From Burkholderia cepacia (GTDB lineage Bacteria; Pseudomonadota; Gammaproteobacteria; Burkholderiales; Burkholderiaceae): a stretch of DNA of 64,000 bases. Within the stretch, counting starts at the first letter, position 1, and every line of letters starts with the position of its first letter. The notes under the pieces were generated by a model. That model worked only from the letters and a program-made list of their open reading frames with translations, ran no database searches and was not told where the DNA came from. The translations under genes were made by a program, and so were the position numbers. The stretch lies in assembly GCF_029962485.1 (NCBI RefSeq), contig NZ_CP073639.1, positions 806,001 through 870,000 of the forward strand, written 5' to 3'. Shown here piece after piece: positions 27,856-36,590 of the stretch.

Positions 27856-28590
27856 TCAGATCCAGCGCGACAGCATCGGCAGCAGGATCGGCACGACGAA
27901 TGCCGTCAGCACGCCGTTCAGCCCCATCCCGAGCCCCGCGAACGCACCGGCCTCCTCGCTGACCTGGAAGGCGCGCGCGGTGCCGATCCCGTGCGACGCG
28001 ACGCCGAGCGCGAAACCGCGCACGGCCGGCTCGTCGACCCGCAGCAGATTGAGGATCCCGCGTGCGCACACAGCGCCGAAGATCCCGGTCGAGATCACGA
28101 GCACGGCCGTGAGCGACGGAATGCCGCCGATCTCCGCCGCGACGGCCATCGCGATCGGCGTCGTCGCCGATTTCGGTGCGAGCGACGCGATCGTCTGGTG
28201 CGACGCACCAAACAGCGCGGCGATGCCGACCGCCGACACGATCGCGGTCAGCGAGCCCGCCAGCAGGCCGACGAGCAGCGGCAGCGCGGTGCGCCGCAGC
28301 TTCGACCACTGGCGATACAGCGGCAGCGCGAGCGCGACGGTCGCCGGGCCGAGCAGGAAGTGGACGAACTGCGCGCCTTCGAAATACGTCGGATACGGCG
28401 TGTGCGTGATCGTCAACAGCACGACGATCAGCGCGACCGCGATCAGCACCGGATTCGCGAGCGGGTTGAAGCGCGCCCGCGCATAGACGGCCTGCGCGAA
28501 CAGATATGCGACCAGCGTGATGGTCAGGCCGAGCAACGGGCTCGCGGCGAGATAGACCCAGATCGCGCCGAGTTTCGGGAAGGCCGTCAT
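27856..28590 (-). CDS. lrgB: LrgB/CidB-family membrane protein
   Basis: The 244-residue protein has multiple membrane helices and the LrgB signature SLAPKSATTPIAMAVAAEIGG in shorter blocks (KSATTPIA), with GFALGVASHGIGTARAF near the C-terminus. LrgB works with LrgA in control of murein hydrolase activity or in export of small organic acids such as pyruvate-linked metabolites. The ATG overlaps the lrgA stop by four bases. Confidence 0.92.
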   Translation of the reverse strand: MTAFPKLGAIWVYLAASPLLGLTITLVAYLFAQAVYARARFNPLANPVLIAVALIVVLLTITHTPYPTYFEGAQFVHFLLGPATVALALPLYRQWSKLRRTALPLLVGLLAGSLTAIVSAVGIAALFGASHQTIASLAPKSATTPIAMAVAAEIGGIPSLTAVLVISTGIFGAVCARGILNLLRVDEPAVRGFALGVASHGIGTARAFQVSEEAGAFAGLGMGLNGVLTAFVVPILLPMLSRWI

Positions 28591-28958
28591 TGCACGCCCT
28601 CCGCGTTGCCGCCCGCGCGGCGCTGGCGCCACAGCAGCGCGCGCGTGACGAGCGCCGTCACCGCGATCGCCAGCGTGGTGCTGACGGCCAGCGCGACGAC
28701 GACCGCGACCGCATCGCCGCGCACGCGGTCGGCCGACACCATGATGCCGACGCCGGCCGGCACGAACAGCAGCGACAGGTGACGCAGCAGCTCGAGCGCG
28801 GTCGGCTCGATCGCATCGGCCACTTGCGGGCGCAGCATCACGAAACCGAACAGCAACAGCATGCCGATCACGGGGCCCGGCACCGGCAGGCCGAACAGAT
28901 AGGACACGCCTTCCCCGAGACACTGGAAGGTCAGCAAGACCGCGAATGCCTGCAACAT
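28587..28958 (-). CDS. lrgA: LrgA/CidA-family holin-like protein
   Basis: The 123-residue protein has four hydrophobic helices and the CidA/LrgA core LPVPGPVIGMLLLFGFVML and LLFVPAGVGIM. Holin-like LrgA and antiholin-like LrgB are encoded as overlapping partners. I chose ATG 28958, which begins the first membrane helix; upstream extension is non-homologous. The 291-base gap upstream contains a terminator for the next operon and presumably the lrgAB promoter. Confidence 0.9.
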   Translation of the reverse strand: MLQAFAVLLTFQCLGEGVSYLFGLPVPGPVIGMLLLFGFVMLRPQVADAIEPTALELLRHLSLLFVPAGVGIMVSADRVRGDAVAVVVALAVSTTLAIAVTALVTRALLWRQRRAGGNAEGVQ

Positions 28959-29169
28959 GAACCGCCTCTCCCGAACGTGGCCGAGCTTGCGTGCAGCCGC
29001 GCGGCCGATGAGCCGGCGGCTTGCGGCGCCGGCGTGGACATACGCGCGATCGTACCAACAATGTCCGTGGCCGGTCGCGACGGTGCAATCGCACGACCGC
29101 GGCTCGACCGTTTCAATCCGGCGGGCAGCGTCGTGCTTCACCGCGCCGGCCGCGCGCCGGTTGCATGCG

Positions 29170-29192
29170 AAAAAGGCGGGCATACGCCCGCC
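29170..29192 (-). terminator. Intrinsic terminator after the exported esterase gene
   Basis: A perfect 7-base-pair stem GGCGGGC/GCCCGCC (29175-29181 with 29186-29192) with loop ATAC is followed on the minus strand by TTTTT. It lies about 58 bases after the esterase stop. Confidence 0.8.
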
Positions 29193-29249
29193 TCTGCATC
29201 GTTCGCACGCGCACCGCGACGCTTGCGGCACGCGTGCGAGCCCGCCGCG

Positions 29250-30284
29250 TTACTTCAACCGCGTCGCGATTTCATTCGCCATCGCCTTCGTCGCGGCCTT
29301 CGTCGGCGCATCGTCGGCCAGCACGTTCAGCAGGCCGAAATCGTGAATCGTGCCGTCGTAGCGCGTGGTCGTCGCGTCGACACCGGCCGCGTCGAGCTTG
29401 CGGCCGTACGCTTCGCCCTCGTCACGCAGCACGTCGAACTGCGCGACCTGGATCAGCGCGGGTGGCAGGCCCTTCAACTGCGCGATGCTCGCGCGCAGCG
29501 GCGACGCGTAGATCTCGTTGCGTTGCGCTTCGTCCTTCGTATAGGCGTCCCAGAACCACTTCATCATCGGCCGCGTCAGGAAGTGGCCCTGTTGGTACGC
29601 GTTGTACGAACCCGTGTTGAAGTTGTGGTCCGTGACCGGCCACATCAGGCCCTGGAAGCGAATCGCGGGGCCGCCCTTGTCCTTCGCCATCAGCGCCACG
29701 ACGGCCGTCATGTTCCCGCCGACGCTGTTGCCGACCACCGCGAGGCGGCTGCCGTCGACACCGATCTCGGCGCCATGCGCGGCCACCCACTTCGTCGCCG
29801 CATAGGCCTGGTTGATTGCGACCGGGTAATGCGCTTCCGGCGACGGCGTGTAGTTCACGAACACCGCGACGGCGCCCGACTGCACGACGAGATCGCGCAC
29901 GAGGCGTTCGTGCGTCGGGAAGTCGCCGAGCACCCAGCCGCCACCGTGGATGAACACGAAGACCGGCAGCGTGCCCGTCGCGCCTTGCGGGCGCACGATC
30001 GTGACCGGCACGGACAGGCCGTCCTGCTCGATCGTGCGGTTCGACACGTCGATGCCGGACAGATCGACCTTCGCGCCGTTCTGCGCGTCGACCAGCACCT
30101 GACGCGCCTTCGCGGGGCTCAGCGTTTCGAGGCCCGGACCCTTCTGGCCGTTCAGCGCGGCAAGAAACGCGCTCGTCTTCGCATCGGGACGGGCAGCGTC
30201 AGCGCCGGCGGCGAGTGCGGCAGGTGCGGTGGACAGCGCGGCTGCAACGGCGGCGGCGATCAGCAGCGGCTTGACGATCTTCAT
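29250..30284 (-). CDS. Exported alpha/beta hydrolase (hormone-sensitive lipase-like esterase)
   Basis: The 344-residue protein has a signal peptide ([18 protein letters not shown], cleavage near ALA-AG). The HSL-family oxyanion motif HGGGW is at residues 113-117 and the nucleophile elbow GNSVGG at 185-190 (Ser187). The aspartate is in [13 protein letters not shown] and the histidine in GTIHDFGLL. Such enzymes cleave short-chain esters, here in the periplasm or outside the cell. It is followed by the ohr gene upstream on the same strand with a 58-base gap, so both may share a transcript under the TetR regulator. Confidence 0.9.
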   Translation of the reverse strand: MKIVKPLLIAAAVAAALSTAPAALAAGADAARPDAKTSAFLAALNGQKGPGLETLSPAKARQVLVDAQNGAKVDLSGIDVSNRTIEQDGLSVPVTIVRPQGATGTLPVFVFIHGGGWVLGDFPTHERLVRDLVVQSGAVAVFVNYTPSPEAHYPVAINQAYAATKWVAAHGAEIGVDGSRLAVVGNSVGGNMTAVVALMAKDKGGPAIRFQGLMWPVTDHNFNTGSYNAYQQGHFLTRPMMKWFWDAYTKDEAQRNEIYASPLRASIAQLKGLPPALIQVAQFDVLRDEGEAYGRKLDAAGVDATTTRYDGTIHDFGLLNVLADDAPTKAATKAMANEIATRLK

Positions 30285-30342
30285 GATGGTGTTCCTTGGT
30301 GTGCGCAAGTGAATGACGATTGATGATTCGCAGTGCGATGAA

Positions 30343-30768
30343 TCAGGCAAGCGTGAGCGTGACGTCGATGTTGCCGCGCGTCGCATTCGAGTACGGGCAC
30401 ACGAGGTGCGCGCGGTCGATCAGCGTTTGCGCGACGTCGCGATCGAGGCCCGGCAGCGAGATCCTCAGCTCGACTTCGATGCCGAAGCCGTTCGGGATCG
30501 CACCGATGCCGACGCTGCCTTCGATGGAAGCGTCCGCGGGCATCGCGATCTTGTCGCGGGCCGCGACGAACTTCATCGCGCCGATGAAGCACGCGCTGTA
30601 GCCGGCGGCGAACAGTTGCTCGGGGTTCGCGCCTGCACCGCCTGCGCCGCCGAGTTCGCGCGGCGTGGTCAGCTTCAGGTCGAGACCGCTTTCGGGCACC
30701 GTCGCACGGCCGTCACGGCCGCCGGTGGCTTTTGCATGGGCGCGGTACAGCACTTTTTCGATCGACAT
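30343..30768 (-). CDS. ohr: Organic hydroperoxide resistance protein Ohr (OsmC family)
   Basis: The 141-residue protein has the two Ohr cysteines, Cys60 in AAGYSACF and Cys124 in [13 protein letters not shown], and the family start [16 protein letters not shown]. Ohr reduces organic hydroperoxides through these thiols, using lipoylated protein as electron donor. Most ohr genes are controlled by a MarR-type OhrR; here a TetR-type gene lies upstream and its operator copies precede ohr. I chose ATG 30768 with GGAGTC upstream. Confidence 0.95.
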   Translation of the reverse strand: MSIEKVLYRAHAKATGGRDGRATVPESGLDLKLTTPRELGGAGGAGANPEQLFAAGYSACFIGAMKFVAARDKIAMPADASIEGSVGIGAIPNGFGIEVELRISLPGLDRDVAQTLIDRAHLVCPYSNATRGNIDVTLTLA

Positions 30769-30855
30769 GACAGACTCCTTTTCAGCAAATGAAAGAAACA
30801 ACCTTCGAACCGGGGACCGCGTGCCGACAGCCTTGCTGACTGCATCGCGCTTGTT

Positions 30856-30871
30856 TATCTACTCATAGATA
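30856..30871. promoter_or_regulatory. TetR operator copy 1 in the ohr promoter region
   Basis: The inverted repeat TATCTA-CTCA-TAGATA lies 88 bases upstream of ohr. The same 16 bases (and flanking TT and GA) occur at 31571-31586 in front of the TetR gene, so the regulator probably binds both. Confidence 0.7.
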
Positions 30872-30924
30872 GATACACATTCCCAAAAAATGCAGAGGGT
30901 TACCCCATCTGCGCCAATCATCTA

Positions 30925-30940
30925 TCTATCAAAAGATAGA
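30925..30940. promoter_or_regulatory. TetR operator-like copy 2 upstream of ohr
   Basis: TCTATC-AAAA-GATAGA is a perfect inverted repeat with the same arm length and 4-base spacer as the 30856 site. It lies between the TetR stop and ohr and may be a second, weaker binding site. Confidence 0.5.
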
Positions 30941-30992
30941 CAACAAACTTTAATAAAAAGGCGGCGAACCGCCTTGCTGCTTGCGCCGTCCG

Positions 30993-31559
30993 TCAGGACC
31001 GCGCTTTCCAGACGGCCTCGACATCCTCGAGACGCGCCCGCGTATGAAACAGCCGGCTGGCCAGCACACTGCCCTGGAACGCCGCGTACAGCGTACGCGC
31101 GGCCGTGTCGGGCTCGCCGCTGAACTGCAGTGTGCCTTCCTGCGCGCCCTGCGTCAGCAATTCCGCCAGCCAGCTCTCGTTGGCCTTGAAGAACGCCTGC
31201 ACGGCCTGCCGCACGGTCTCCGGCAGCGTTTCGATATCGGACGCCAGCATCCCGCACAGGCAGATCAGGTTGCCGTCGCCCAACGTGCGACCGAACATCT
31301 TCGTGTACAGGCTCAGTTTCACGTCGGCCGGCAACGCCCGATCGATCGCCCGCATGGCCGAGAGGACCTCGTCGCTATAAACCGCCACCGCTTCCAGCAC
31401 GAGATCGTCCTTCGACGGGAAGTAGTAGTGGATGCTCGACGTCTTCACGCCCACCAGGTCGGACAGGTCTCGATAGCTGAAGCCGTTGTAACCGCGCAGC
31501 ATCATCAGCGTGATCGCGTGGTCGAGAATCTGTTCGCGGACGGTCGGTTTCGTTTCCAT
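30993..31559 (-). CDS. TetR-family transcriptional regulator
   Basis: The 188-residue protein has the TetR helix-turn-helix (GYNGFSYRDLSDLVGVKTSS followed by IHYYFPSKDDLV, residues ~23-54). Its ligand domain contains a CLCGM segment (cysteines near residue 100) that could sense reactive compounds. Its own promoter has an operator between -35 and -10, and the same operator precedes ohr and the esterase. I infer that it represses itself and the ohr-esterase genes until an oxidised or electrophilic signal appears. The ATG lies at the predicted transcription start. Confidence 0.9.
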   Translation of the reverse strand: METKPTVREQILDHAITLMMLRGYNGFSYRDLSDLVGVKTSSIHYYFPSKDDLVLEAVAVYSDEVLSAMRAIDRALPADVKLSLYTKMFGRTLGDGNLICLCGMLASDIETLPETVRQAVQAFFKANESWLAELLTQGAQEGTLQFSGEPDTAARTLYAAFQGSVLASRLFHTRARLEDVEAVWKARS

Positions 31560-31566
31560 GGATCGA

Positions 31567-31595
31567 ACTTTATCTACTCATAGATAGACAGTCAA
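31567..31595 (-). promoter_or_regulatory. TetR gene promoter with operator inside the spacer
   Basis: On the minus strand TTGACT (31590-31595) and TAAAGT (31567-31572) are exactly 17 bases apart. The palindrome TATCTA-CTCA-TAGATA (31571-31586) fills the spacer, an ideal site for self-repression. Confidence 0.75.
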
Positions 31596-31775
31596 GGGGT
31601 TTTTTTAGGGGCGTGATGAGGTAGTGCGCGAGCCGTCGCTCGACTGCTCAGCAGACGCCAGGCGTTTCGCTTGACACGTCTGCAGACATCGCGACCCGGC
31701 CACTGCCGGACGTCGCACTCGAATCCGCGCCCAAGTGAACGGGACGCGGATGCCCGGCGCTTGTGTCGCGTCCGA

Positions 31776-32501
31776 TCAGAAGCGATAGCCCAGCGACACA
31801 AAGGTCATGATCGGATTGATCTTCAGCCGTGTCGTGCTCGTGACGGTCCCGACCGGCGCGCGCGTCGTGAGGGTCGCCTTCGTGGACAACCACGCGTACG
31901 CAAACGAAGCGCCGATGGACCAGTGAGTGTCCATATTGTAGGTGAGGCCTGCGTTGAGAATCGGGGCAAAGGACTTGCTCAGCGAGACCGATGTAGGCCC
32001 TTCGAGACGCGCGCCAACGGAAGGCGAGTAGAGGAACTTGCCGGACGCAACCGGATTGCTCAGGTCAATGCTGTTGAACCAGACATACGAGATCCCCGCG
32101 CCGACATACGGCCGCAAACGTGCCGACGGCGCGCCGAAATGGTACTGCGCGATGATCGCGGGGCTCCAGGCTCGCGCCGTTCCCAACTCCCCGAGTCCCG
32201 CAAGCGTCCCCGTGCCGGTGAGATGGAGTTTCGGTGGAACGCCCGCGATCGTCTCCACGGCGATATGGTCGGTCACGAAGTAGGTCGCCGTGAGCGCAAC
32301 CGTATCGGCATCCGAGATGGTCGCTCCGCTTCCGGCCATCGTGTTCGACCGGCCGAGGGCATTGACCGTCAGCGGCTCGCTGGAGTCCTGAGGCGCCATG
32401 TGCAACCAACCTGCATTGATAATTAGTTGTCCTGCAGATTGCGCGTGTACGGAAGAAATGACGGATATCGACAACAGAATTGCCGCGCTCGTATGCTTCA
32501 T
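31776..32501 (-). CDS. OmpW-family outer-membrane protein
   Basis: The 241-residue product has a signal peptide (AAILLSISVISSVHAQS) and an OmpW-type eight-stranded barrel: AGWLHMAPQDSS, TYFVTDHIAVETIAGVPPKL, RPYVGAGISYVWF, a DTHWSIGASFAYAWL strand and the C-terminal aromatic SLGYRF. OmpW proteins let small hydrophobic molecules cross the outer membrane, so it may serve the aromatic pathway next to it. GGAGG stands six bases before ATG 32501. A weak hairpin (31742-31773) follows the gene. Confidence 0.88.
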   Translation of the reverse strand: MKHTSAAILLSISVISSVHAQSAGQLIINAGWLHMAPQDSSEPLTVNALGRSNTMAGSGATISDADTVALTATYFVTDHIAVETIAGVPPKLHLTGTGTLAGLGELGTARAWSPAIIAQYHFGAPSARLRPYVGAGISYVWFNSIDLSNPVASGKFLYSPSVGARLEGPTSVSLSKSFAPILNAGLTYNMDTHWSIGASFAYAWLSTKATLTTRAPVGTVTSTTRLKINPIMTFVSLGYRF

Positions 32502-32619
32502 ATGGCCTCCAGAGGTTGTTATAAAGGTATTTCCAGTGGTGCAGGATTCGTCATTCGGGAACCGGCGGGGAGCCCGCCAGTTCACGAATATTCCGCCGCG
32601 AAACAAATCGGAATATCGG

Positions 32620-33666
32620 TCAACGATTTCTGAGTTTGTTGATCACGCGCACACTCGTGACAGCGGCAGCCCGCTTCAGGGACGTCAGCGGATCGATACG
32701 CTTCAAGGGCGCGCCCATGGGTAAGCCCCCCAGGCGGGGAAACAGCCGCTGAGCATTACCGGATTCGATCGCCGCGCGCGCGTTGGCATCCCAAACATTC
32801 GAATGCTCCAGCGTGTTGCATTGCATCGCTGTCACCGGTGCAGGCGCGAACGGGAAATCGCTGCCGAACAGCACCTGGGACGGATCGACCAATTCGCGCA
32901 GCGCCGCTTGTGGAAAGTCGGCCGGAGAGAGCGCAGTGTCAAAGTGAAATCTACGGATATAGGTCAGCATGCCTGCCGGCATGCTGGATACGAACTCAGG
33001 AAGAAGATTGGCGAGCGACAGGCGCCACGCGACATACGGAACGAAGCCGCCCGCATGCGCCAGAATCCAGCGGATATTGGGGTAGCGCTCCATCGTGCCG
33101 GTCAGGACGAGGTTCAGCGCGGCACGCGTCGTGTCGCACAGGAACTCGATCAGAAAGCCCGGTGCGATCAACCCGAGCTCTTCGCTTGACCGATGCAGGT
33201 TCGGATGCACGAATACAACCGCCTGGCGCCTGTCCAGCTCGGCCATCAGTTCGTCGAATTCCGGCGAGCCCAGAAAGCGCCCCTCGGTACTTCCTAACAG
33301 GACGATACCGTCTGCCCCAAGCACATCCAGTGCATGAATCGCCTCCTTGCACGCATGATCGGTAAACGGCATGGGCAATACCGCAAACGATCCGAAACGA
33401 TCGGGGTATCGCTGACGCAGTTCAGCGGCGTACTCGTTGCATCCTCGTGCCAGCGCACACGCTTCATCGAGATTGCCGAAATACACGCCTGGCGCCGAGA
33501 TTGACAGCAACGCGACTCGAATGGCATGAGCATCCATCACCGCGAGCGATTCATTTTCGGTCCAGGCGGGAAGATCGGCACCCGCAACCTTGGTCAGGCC
33601 TTGCCGGGACATGGCGGCGCGATATACGGGTGGCACAAAGTGATGATGAACGTCGATACGGCTCAC
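32620..33666 (-). CDS. ACMSD-like amidohydrolase, cluster A
   Basis: The 348-residue protein belongs to the amidohydrolase-2 family of metal-dependent decarboxylases (ACMSD, gamma-resorcylate decarboxylase). Visible metal-site motifs are IDVHHHF (residues 4-10), VVFVHPN, WILAHAGG and VLFGSDFPFAP (aspartate). I chose GTG 33666 because GGAG lies seven to ten bases upstream; ATG 33750 would add an unrelated leader. It follows mhpE of cluster A by 91 bases. It probably removes or adds a carboxyl group on an aromatic or ring-cleavage intermediate. Confidence 0.85.
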   Translation of the reverse strand: MSRIDVHHHFVPPVYRAAMSRQGLTKVAGADLPAWTENESLAVMDAHAIRVALLSISAPGVYFGNLDEACALARGCNEYAAELRQRYPDRFGSFAVLPMPFTDHACKEAIHALDVLGADGIVLLGSTEGRFLGSPEFDELMAELDRRQAVVFVHPNLHRSSEELGLIAPGFLIEFLCDTTRAALNLVLTGTMERYPNIRWILAHAGGFVPYVAWRLSLANLLPEFVSSMPAGMLTYIRRFHFDTALSPADFPQAALRELVDPSQVLFGSDFPFAPAPVTAMQCNTLEHSNVWDANARAAIESGNAQRLFPRLGGLPMGAPLKRIDPLTSLKRAAAVTSVRVINKLRNR

Positions 33667-33757
33667 CCTATTCTCCAGTTTGAATTTAAATAATATATAG
33701 TCCGAATCAAATTCGAGCATCCAGCTCGCTTCGTCAAGCCGAATGAACACCGGGTCC

Positions 33758-34816
33758 CTAGATCGAGGCCGCTGACGTGCCGTGTACCGTTCCAGGTGCG
33801 CTCAGGAGGTCCAGGGCGACGTCGACGATCATGTCCTCCTGTCCGCCAACCATGCCGCGCCGGCCCAGCTCCACGAGAATGTCCATGGTCTTGAGCCCGT
33901 ACTTCGCTGCGGCCTGTTCCGCGTGACGCAGGAAGCTCGAATACACGCCGGCGTAACCCAACGCGAGTGTCTCGCGGTCGACCCGCACCGGGCGATCCTG
34001 GAGCGGACGCACGATGTCGTCGGCGGCGTCCATCAGGCGGTAGAGATCGGTACCATGCCGCCAGCCGAGGCGATCGGCCGCCGCGACGAACACCTCGAGC
34101 GGCGCGTTGCCGGCGCCTGCTCCCATGCCGGCAAGACTGGCGTCGATCCGGTCGCAGCCCTCTTCAACCGCAACGATCGAATTCGCAACACCCAGGCTCA
34201 GGTTGTGATGCGCATGGATCCCCGTCTGTGTTTCGGGCTTCAGCGTGTCCTTGAATGCCCGCATCCGGTCGCGGACGTCGTTCATGTTCATCGCGCCGCC
34301 CGAATCCACGACGTAGCAGCAGGTGGCGCCGTAACGCTCCATCAACCTTGCCTGCTCCGCCAATCCTCGAGGCGTCTGCATGTGGCTCATCATCAGGAAG
34401 CCCACTGCGTCCATCCCGAGTTCCCGTGCGTACTCGATGTGCTGGCGAGCAATATCGGCTTCGCTACAGTGGGTCGCGACGCGTACGATCCGCGCACCCG
34501 CGTCGTATGCGGCCCTCAGATCATGGAGGGTGCCGATCCCGGGCAGCAGCAGCGTCGCGACCTTCGCGTGCGTGACGACACTCGCCACGGCCTCGATCCA
34601 CTCGACGTCCGTATGCGCGCCGAATCCGTAGTTGAAGCTGCTGCCTTGCAGTCCGTCGCCATGCGCGACCTCGATCGAATCGACCCCGGCTGCGTCGAGT
34701 GCGGCGGCGATCTCTGTCACTTGCGCGAGGCTGTACTGATGACGGATGGCATGACTGCCGTCGCGCAACGTCACGTCGGAGATATAGAGTTTCTTGTCCA
34801 TCGGGCAGGCACTCAT
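33758..34816 (-). CDS. mhpE: 4-hydroxy-2-oxovalerate aldolase, cluster A
   Basis: The 352-residue protein has the HMGL-like aldolase motifs [13 protein letters not shown] (Arg-Asp at the active site), VVDSGGAMN and the metal-binding [13 protein letters not shown]. It splits 4-hydroxy-2-oxoacids into pyruvate and an aldehyde, which is channelled to MhpF. The ATG overlaps the mhpF stop by four bases; a second ATG at 34801 matches the N-terminus of the paralogue in cluster B and may also be used. The paralogue at 46571-47590 is very similar throughout. Confidence 0.95.
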   Translation of the reverse strand: MSACPMDKKLYISDVTLRDGSHAIRHQYSLAQVTEIAAALDAAGVDSIEVAHGDGLQGSSFNYGFGAHTDVEWIEAVASVVTHAKVATLLLPGIGTLHDLRAAYDAGARIVRVATHCSEADIARQHIEYARELGMDAVGFLMMSHMQTPRGLAEQARLMERYGATCCYVVDSGGAMNMNDVRDRMRAFKDTLKPETQTGIHAHHNLSLGVANSIVAVEEGCDRIDASLAGMGAGAGNAPLEVFVAAADRLGWRHGTDLYRLMDAADDIVRPLQDRPVRVDRETLALGYAGVYSSFLRHAEQAAAKYGLKTMDILVELGRRGMVGGQEDMIVDVALDLLSAPGTVHGTSAASI

Positions 34817-35760
34817 TGTTGATTGGCCCCGCGACGGGCCGCGACCCGTTCTGCCACGGCCTTGGCTGCACTCGTCATGATGTCGAGGTTGCCCGCATAA
34901 GACGGCAGGTAGTGCGCGGCGCCTTCGACTACGAGCAGGATCGAGGTCTTGAGGCCGGCCATCCGCTCGCCGACGCCAGGGATCCGGATCGGCCGCTCGG
35001 CCTCGATACGATCGAACTGGACACGTTGTTTCAGTCGATACCCGGGCACATACGACTGGACGGCTTCGACCATCCCGGCGACCGATGCCTCGATCTCGCG
35101 TTCATCGGCGAAGTCGCTCAGCGTGTACACCGTATCGCGCATCATCAGCGGCGGCTCGGCGGGATTGAGCACAATGATCGCCTTCCCCTTCGCTGCACCG
35201 CCGACCGCTTCAATCGCCCGTGACGTCGTCTCGGTGAATTCGTCGATGCTGGCGCGAGTGCCGGGTCCGGCACTCCTGCTCGCGATGGACGCGACGATCT
35301 CGCCGTAGTGCACTTTCGCGACCCGCGATACCGCCGCGATCATCGGAATCGTGGCCTGGCCGCCGCACGTCACCATGTTGACATTCAACGCGTCGAGATG
35401 ACGCTCCCCGTTCACCACCGGAATGCAATACGGTCCGATCGCGGCCGGCGTCAGGTCCACGACGCGAATGCCGGGCTTGACGGTGCGCAGGAACGCATCG
35501 TTCTGCGCATGCGCCGCCGCAGACGTCGCATCGAACACGATGTCGATCTCGTCGAACACGGGCATGCGGGCCAGCCCCTCGACACCTTCATGCGTCGTCG
35601 CGACGCCCAGGCGCGCCGCGCGCTGCAACCCGTCCGACGCCGCATCGATTCCCACCATGGCGCCCATCTCGAGATGTTCGCCCTGGCGCAGGATCTTGAT
35701 CATCAGGTCGGTACCGATATTCCCGCTGCCGATGATGGCGACTTTCCGTTTTGTACTCAT
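34813..35760 (-). CDS. mhpF: Acetaldehyde dehydrogenase (acylating), cluster A
   Basis: The 315-residue protein has the NAD-binding [12 protein letters not shown] (residues 9-20) and the catalytic cysteine Cys132 in [13 protein letters not shown]. It converts acetaldehyde (or propionaldehyde), coenzyme A and NAD+ to the acyl-CoA, in a channelling complex with MhpE. ATG 35760 follows the mhpD stop by 11 bases. Its paralogue is at 47609-48556. Confidence 0.95.
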   Translation of the reverse strand: MSTKRKVAIIGSGNIGTDLMIKILRQGEHLEMGAMVGIDAASDGLQRAARLGVATTHEGVEGLARMPVFDEIDIVFDATSAAAHAQNDAFLRTVKPGIRVVDLTPAAIGPYCIPVVNGERHLDALNVNMVTCGGQATIPMIAAVSRVAKVHYGEIVASIASRSAGPGTRASIDEFTETTSRAIEAVGGAAKGKAIIVLNPAEPPLMMRDTVYTLSDFADEREIEASVAGMVEAVQSYVPGYRLKQRVQFDRIEAERPIRIPGVGERMAGLKTSILLVVEGAAHYLPSYAGNLDIMTSAAKAVAERVAARRGANQQ

Positions 35761-35771
35761 CGAGCTCGCCC

Positions 35772-36566
35772 TCATCCGATACGGCAACTGACGCTGCCGA
35801 GCGCACCGATTTGCGCGTGAATCGTGTCTCCGGCACCGACCGGCACCATCGGACCCAGCGCCCCCGACAGGATCACGTCGCCCTCACGCAACCTCTGTCC
35901 GCGCCGCGCCATCATGCGGGCCAGCCAGTACACGGCCCGCAACGGATGGCCGAGGCACGCGGCACCCGTTCCGGTCGATACGGTCTTGCCGTCGCGCGTC
36001 ATCGACATGCCCAGTTCCCCGATGGAAATTCCACCGAGCGACACCGGTTGATTGCCGAGAACGTAGAGGCCGCAGGATGCGTTGTCGGCAACCGTATCCT
36101 CAAGCGCGATGCGCCAGTCCGAGATCGCGCTGTCGACGATCTCGAGCGCCGGCAGCGCATACGCCAGCGCCGACAGGACCTGTCCATAGCTCGGCGCTTC
36201 ATCGGCCATGTCGCGTCCGACGACGAACGCCACTTCCGCCTCGATCTTCGGCTGCATCAGGCGGCTCAGGGGCATCTCGTCGCCATCGAGATATTCCATG
36301 TCGTCGAACAGCACGCCGAAATCGGGCTGGTCGACGCGCAACTGCTGCTGGACGGCAACCGACGTCAGGCCGATCTTCTTGCCAACGATGCGTCGGCCGT
36401 CCGCGATCCAGGCCGCGGTGTTGAGTTCCGAGACGGCATACGCCGCGTCGAGACCTGCAATGCCGAACCGCGTGGCAATCGGCTCGATCGGCGTGCGTGA
36501 TGCACGTGCATCGCGTAATGCTTTCGCAGCCGCCTGCACGGCTGCCGGGTCGAATGAATGAGACAT
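35772..36566 (-). CDS. mhpD: 2-hydroxypenta-2,4-dienoate (2-keto-4-pentenoate) hydratase, cluster A
   Basis: The 264-residue protein has the fumarylacetoacetase-like hydratase motifs [38 protein letters not shown] and [10 protein letters not shown]. It hydrates 2-hydroxypentadienoate-type products of C-C hydrolysis to 4-hydroxy-2-oxoacids for MhpE. It sits between the monooxygenase and mhpF. Its paralogue is at 48574-49362. Confidence 0.94.
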   Translation of the reverse strand: MSHSFDPAAVQAAAKALRDARASRTPIEPIATRFGIAGLDAAYAVSELNTAAWIADGRRIVGKKIGLTSVAVQQQLRVDQPDFGVLFDDMEYLDGDEMPLSRLMQPKIEAEVAFVVGRDMADEAPSYGQVLSALAYALPALEIVDSAISDWRIALEDTVADNASCGLYVLGNQPVSLGGISIGELGMSMTRDGKTVSTGTGAACLGHPLRAVYWLARMMARRGQRLREGDVILSGALGPMVPVGAGDTIHAQIGALGSVSCRIG

Positions 36567-36590
36567 GGCGGAAGAATGTGAAATCGTGGG

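Noticed and set aside
31742..31773. Hairpin downstream of the OmpW gene as terminator
   Set aside because: The stem is seven base pairs with an 18-base loop and no T tract, too weak to list as a terminator.
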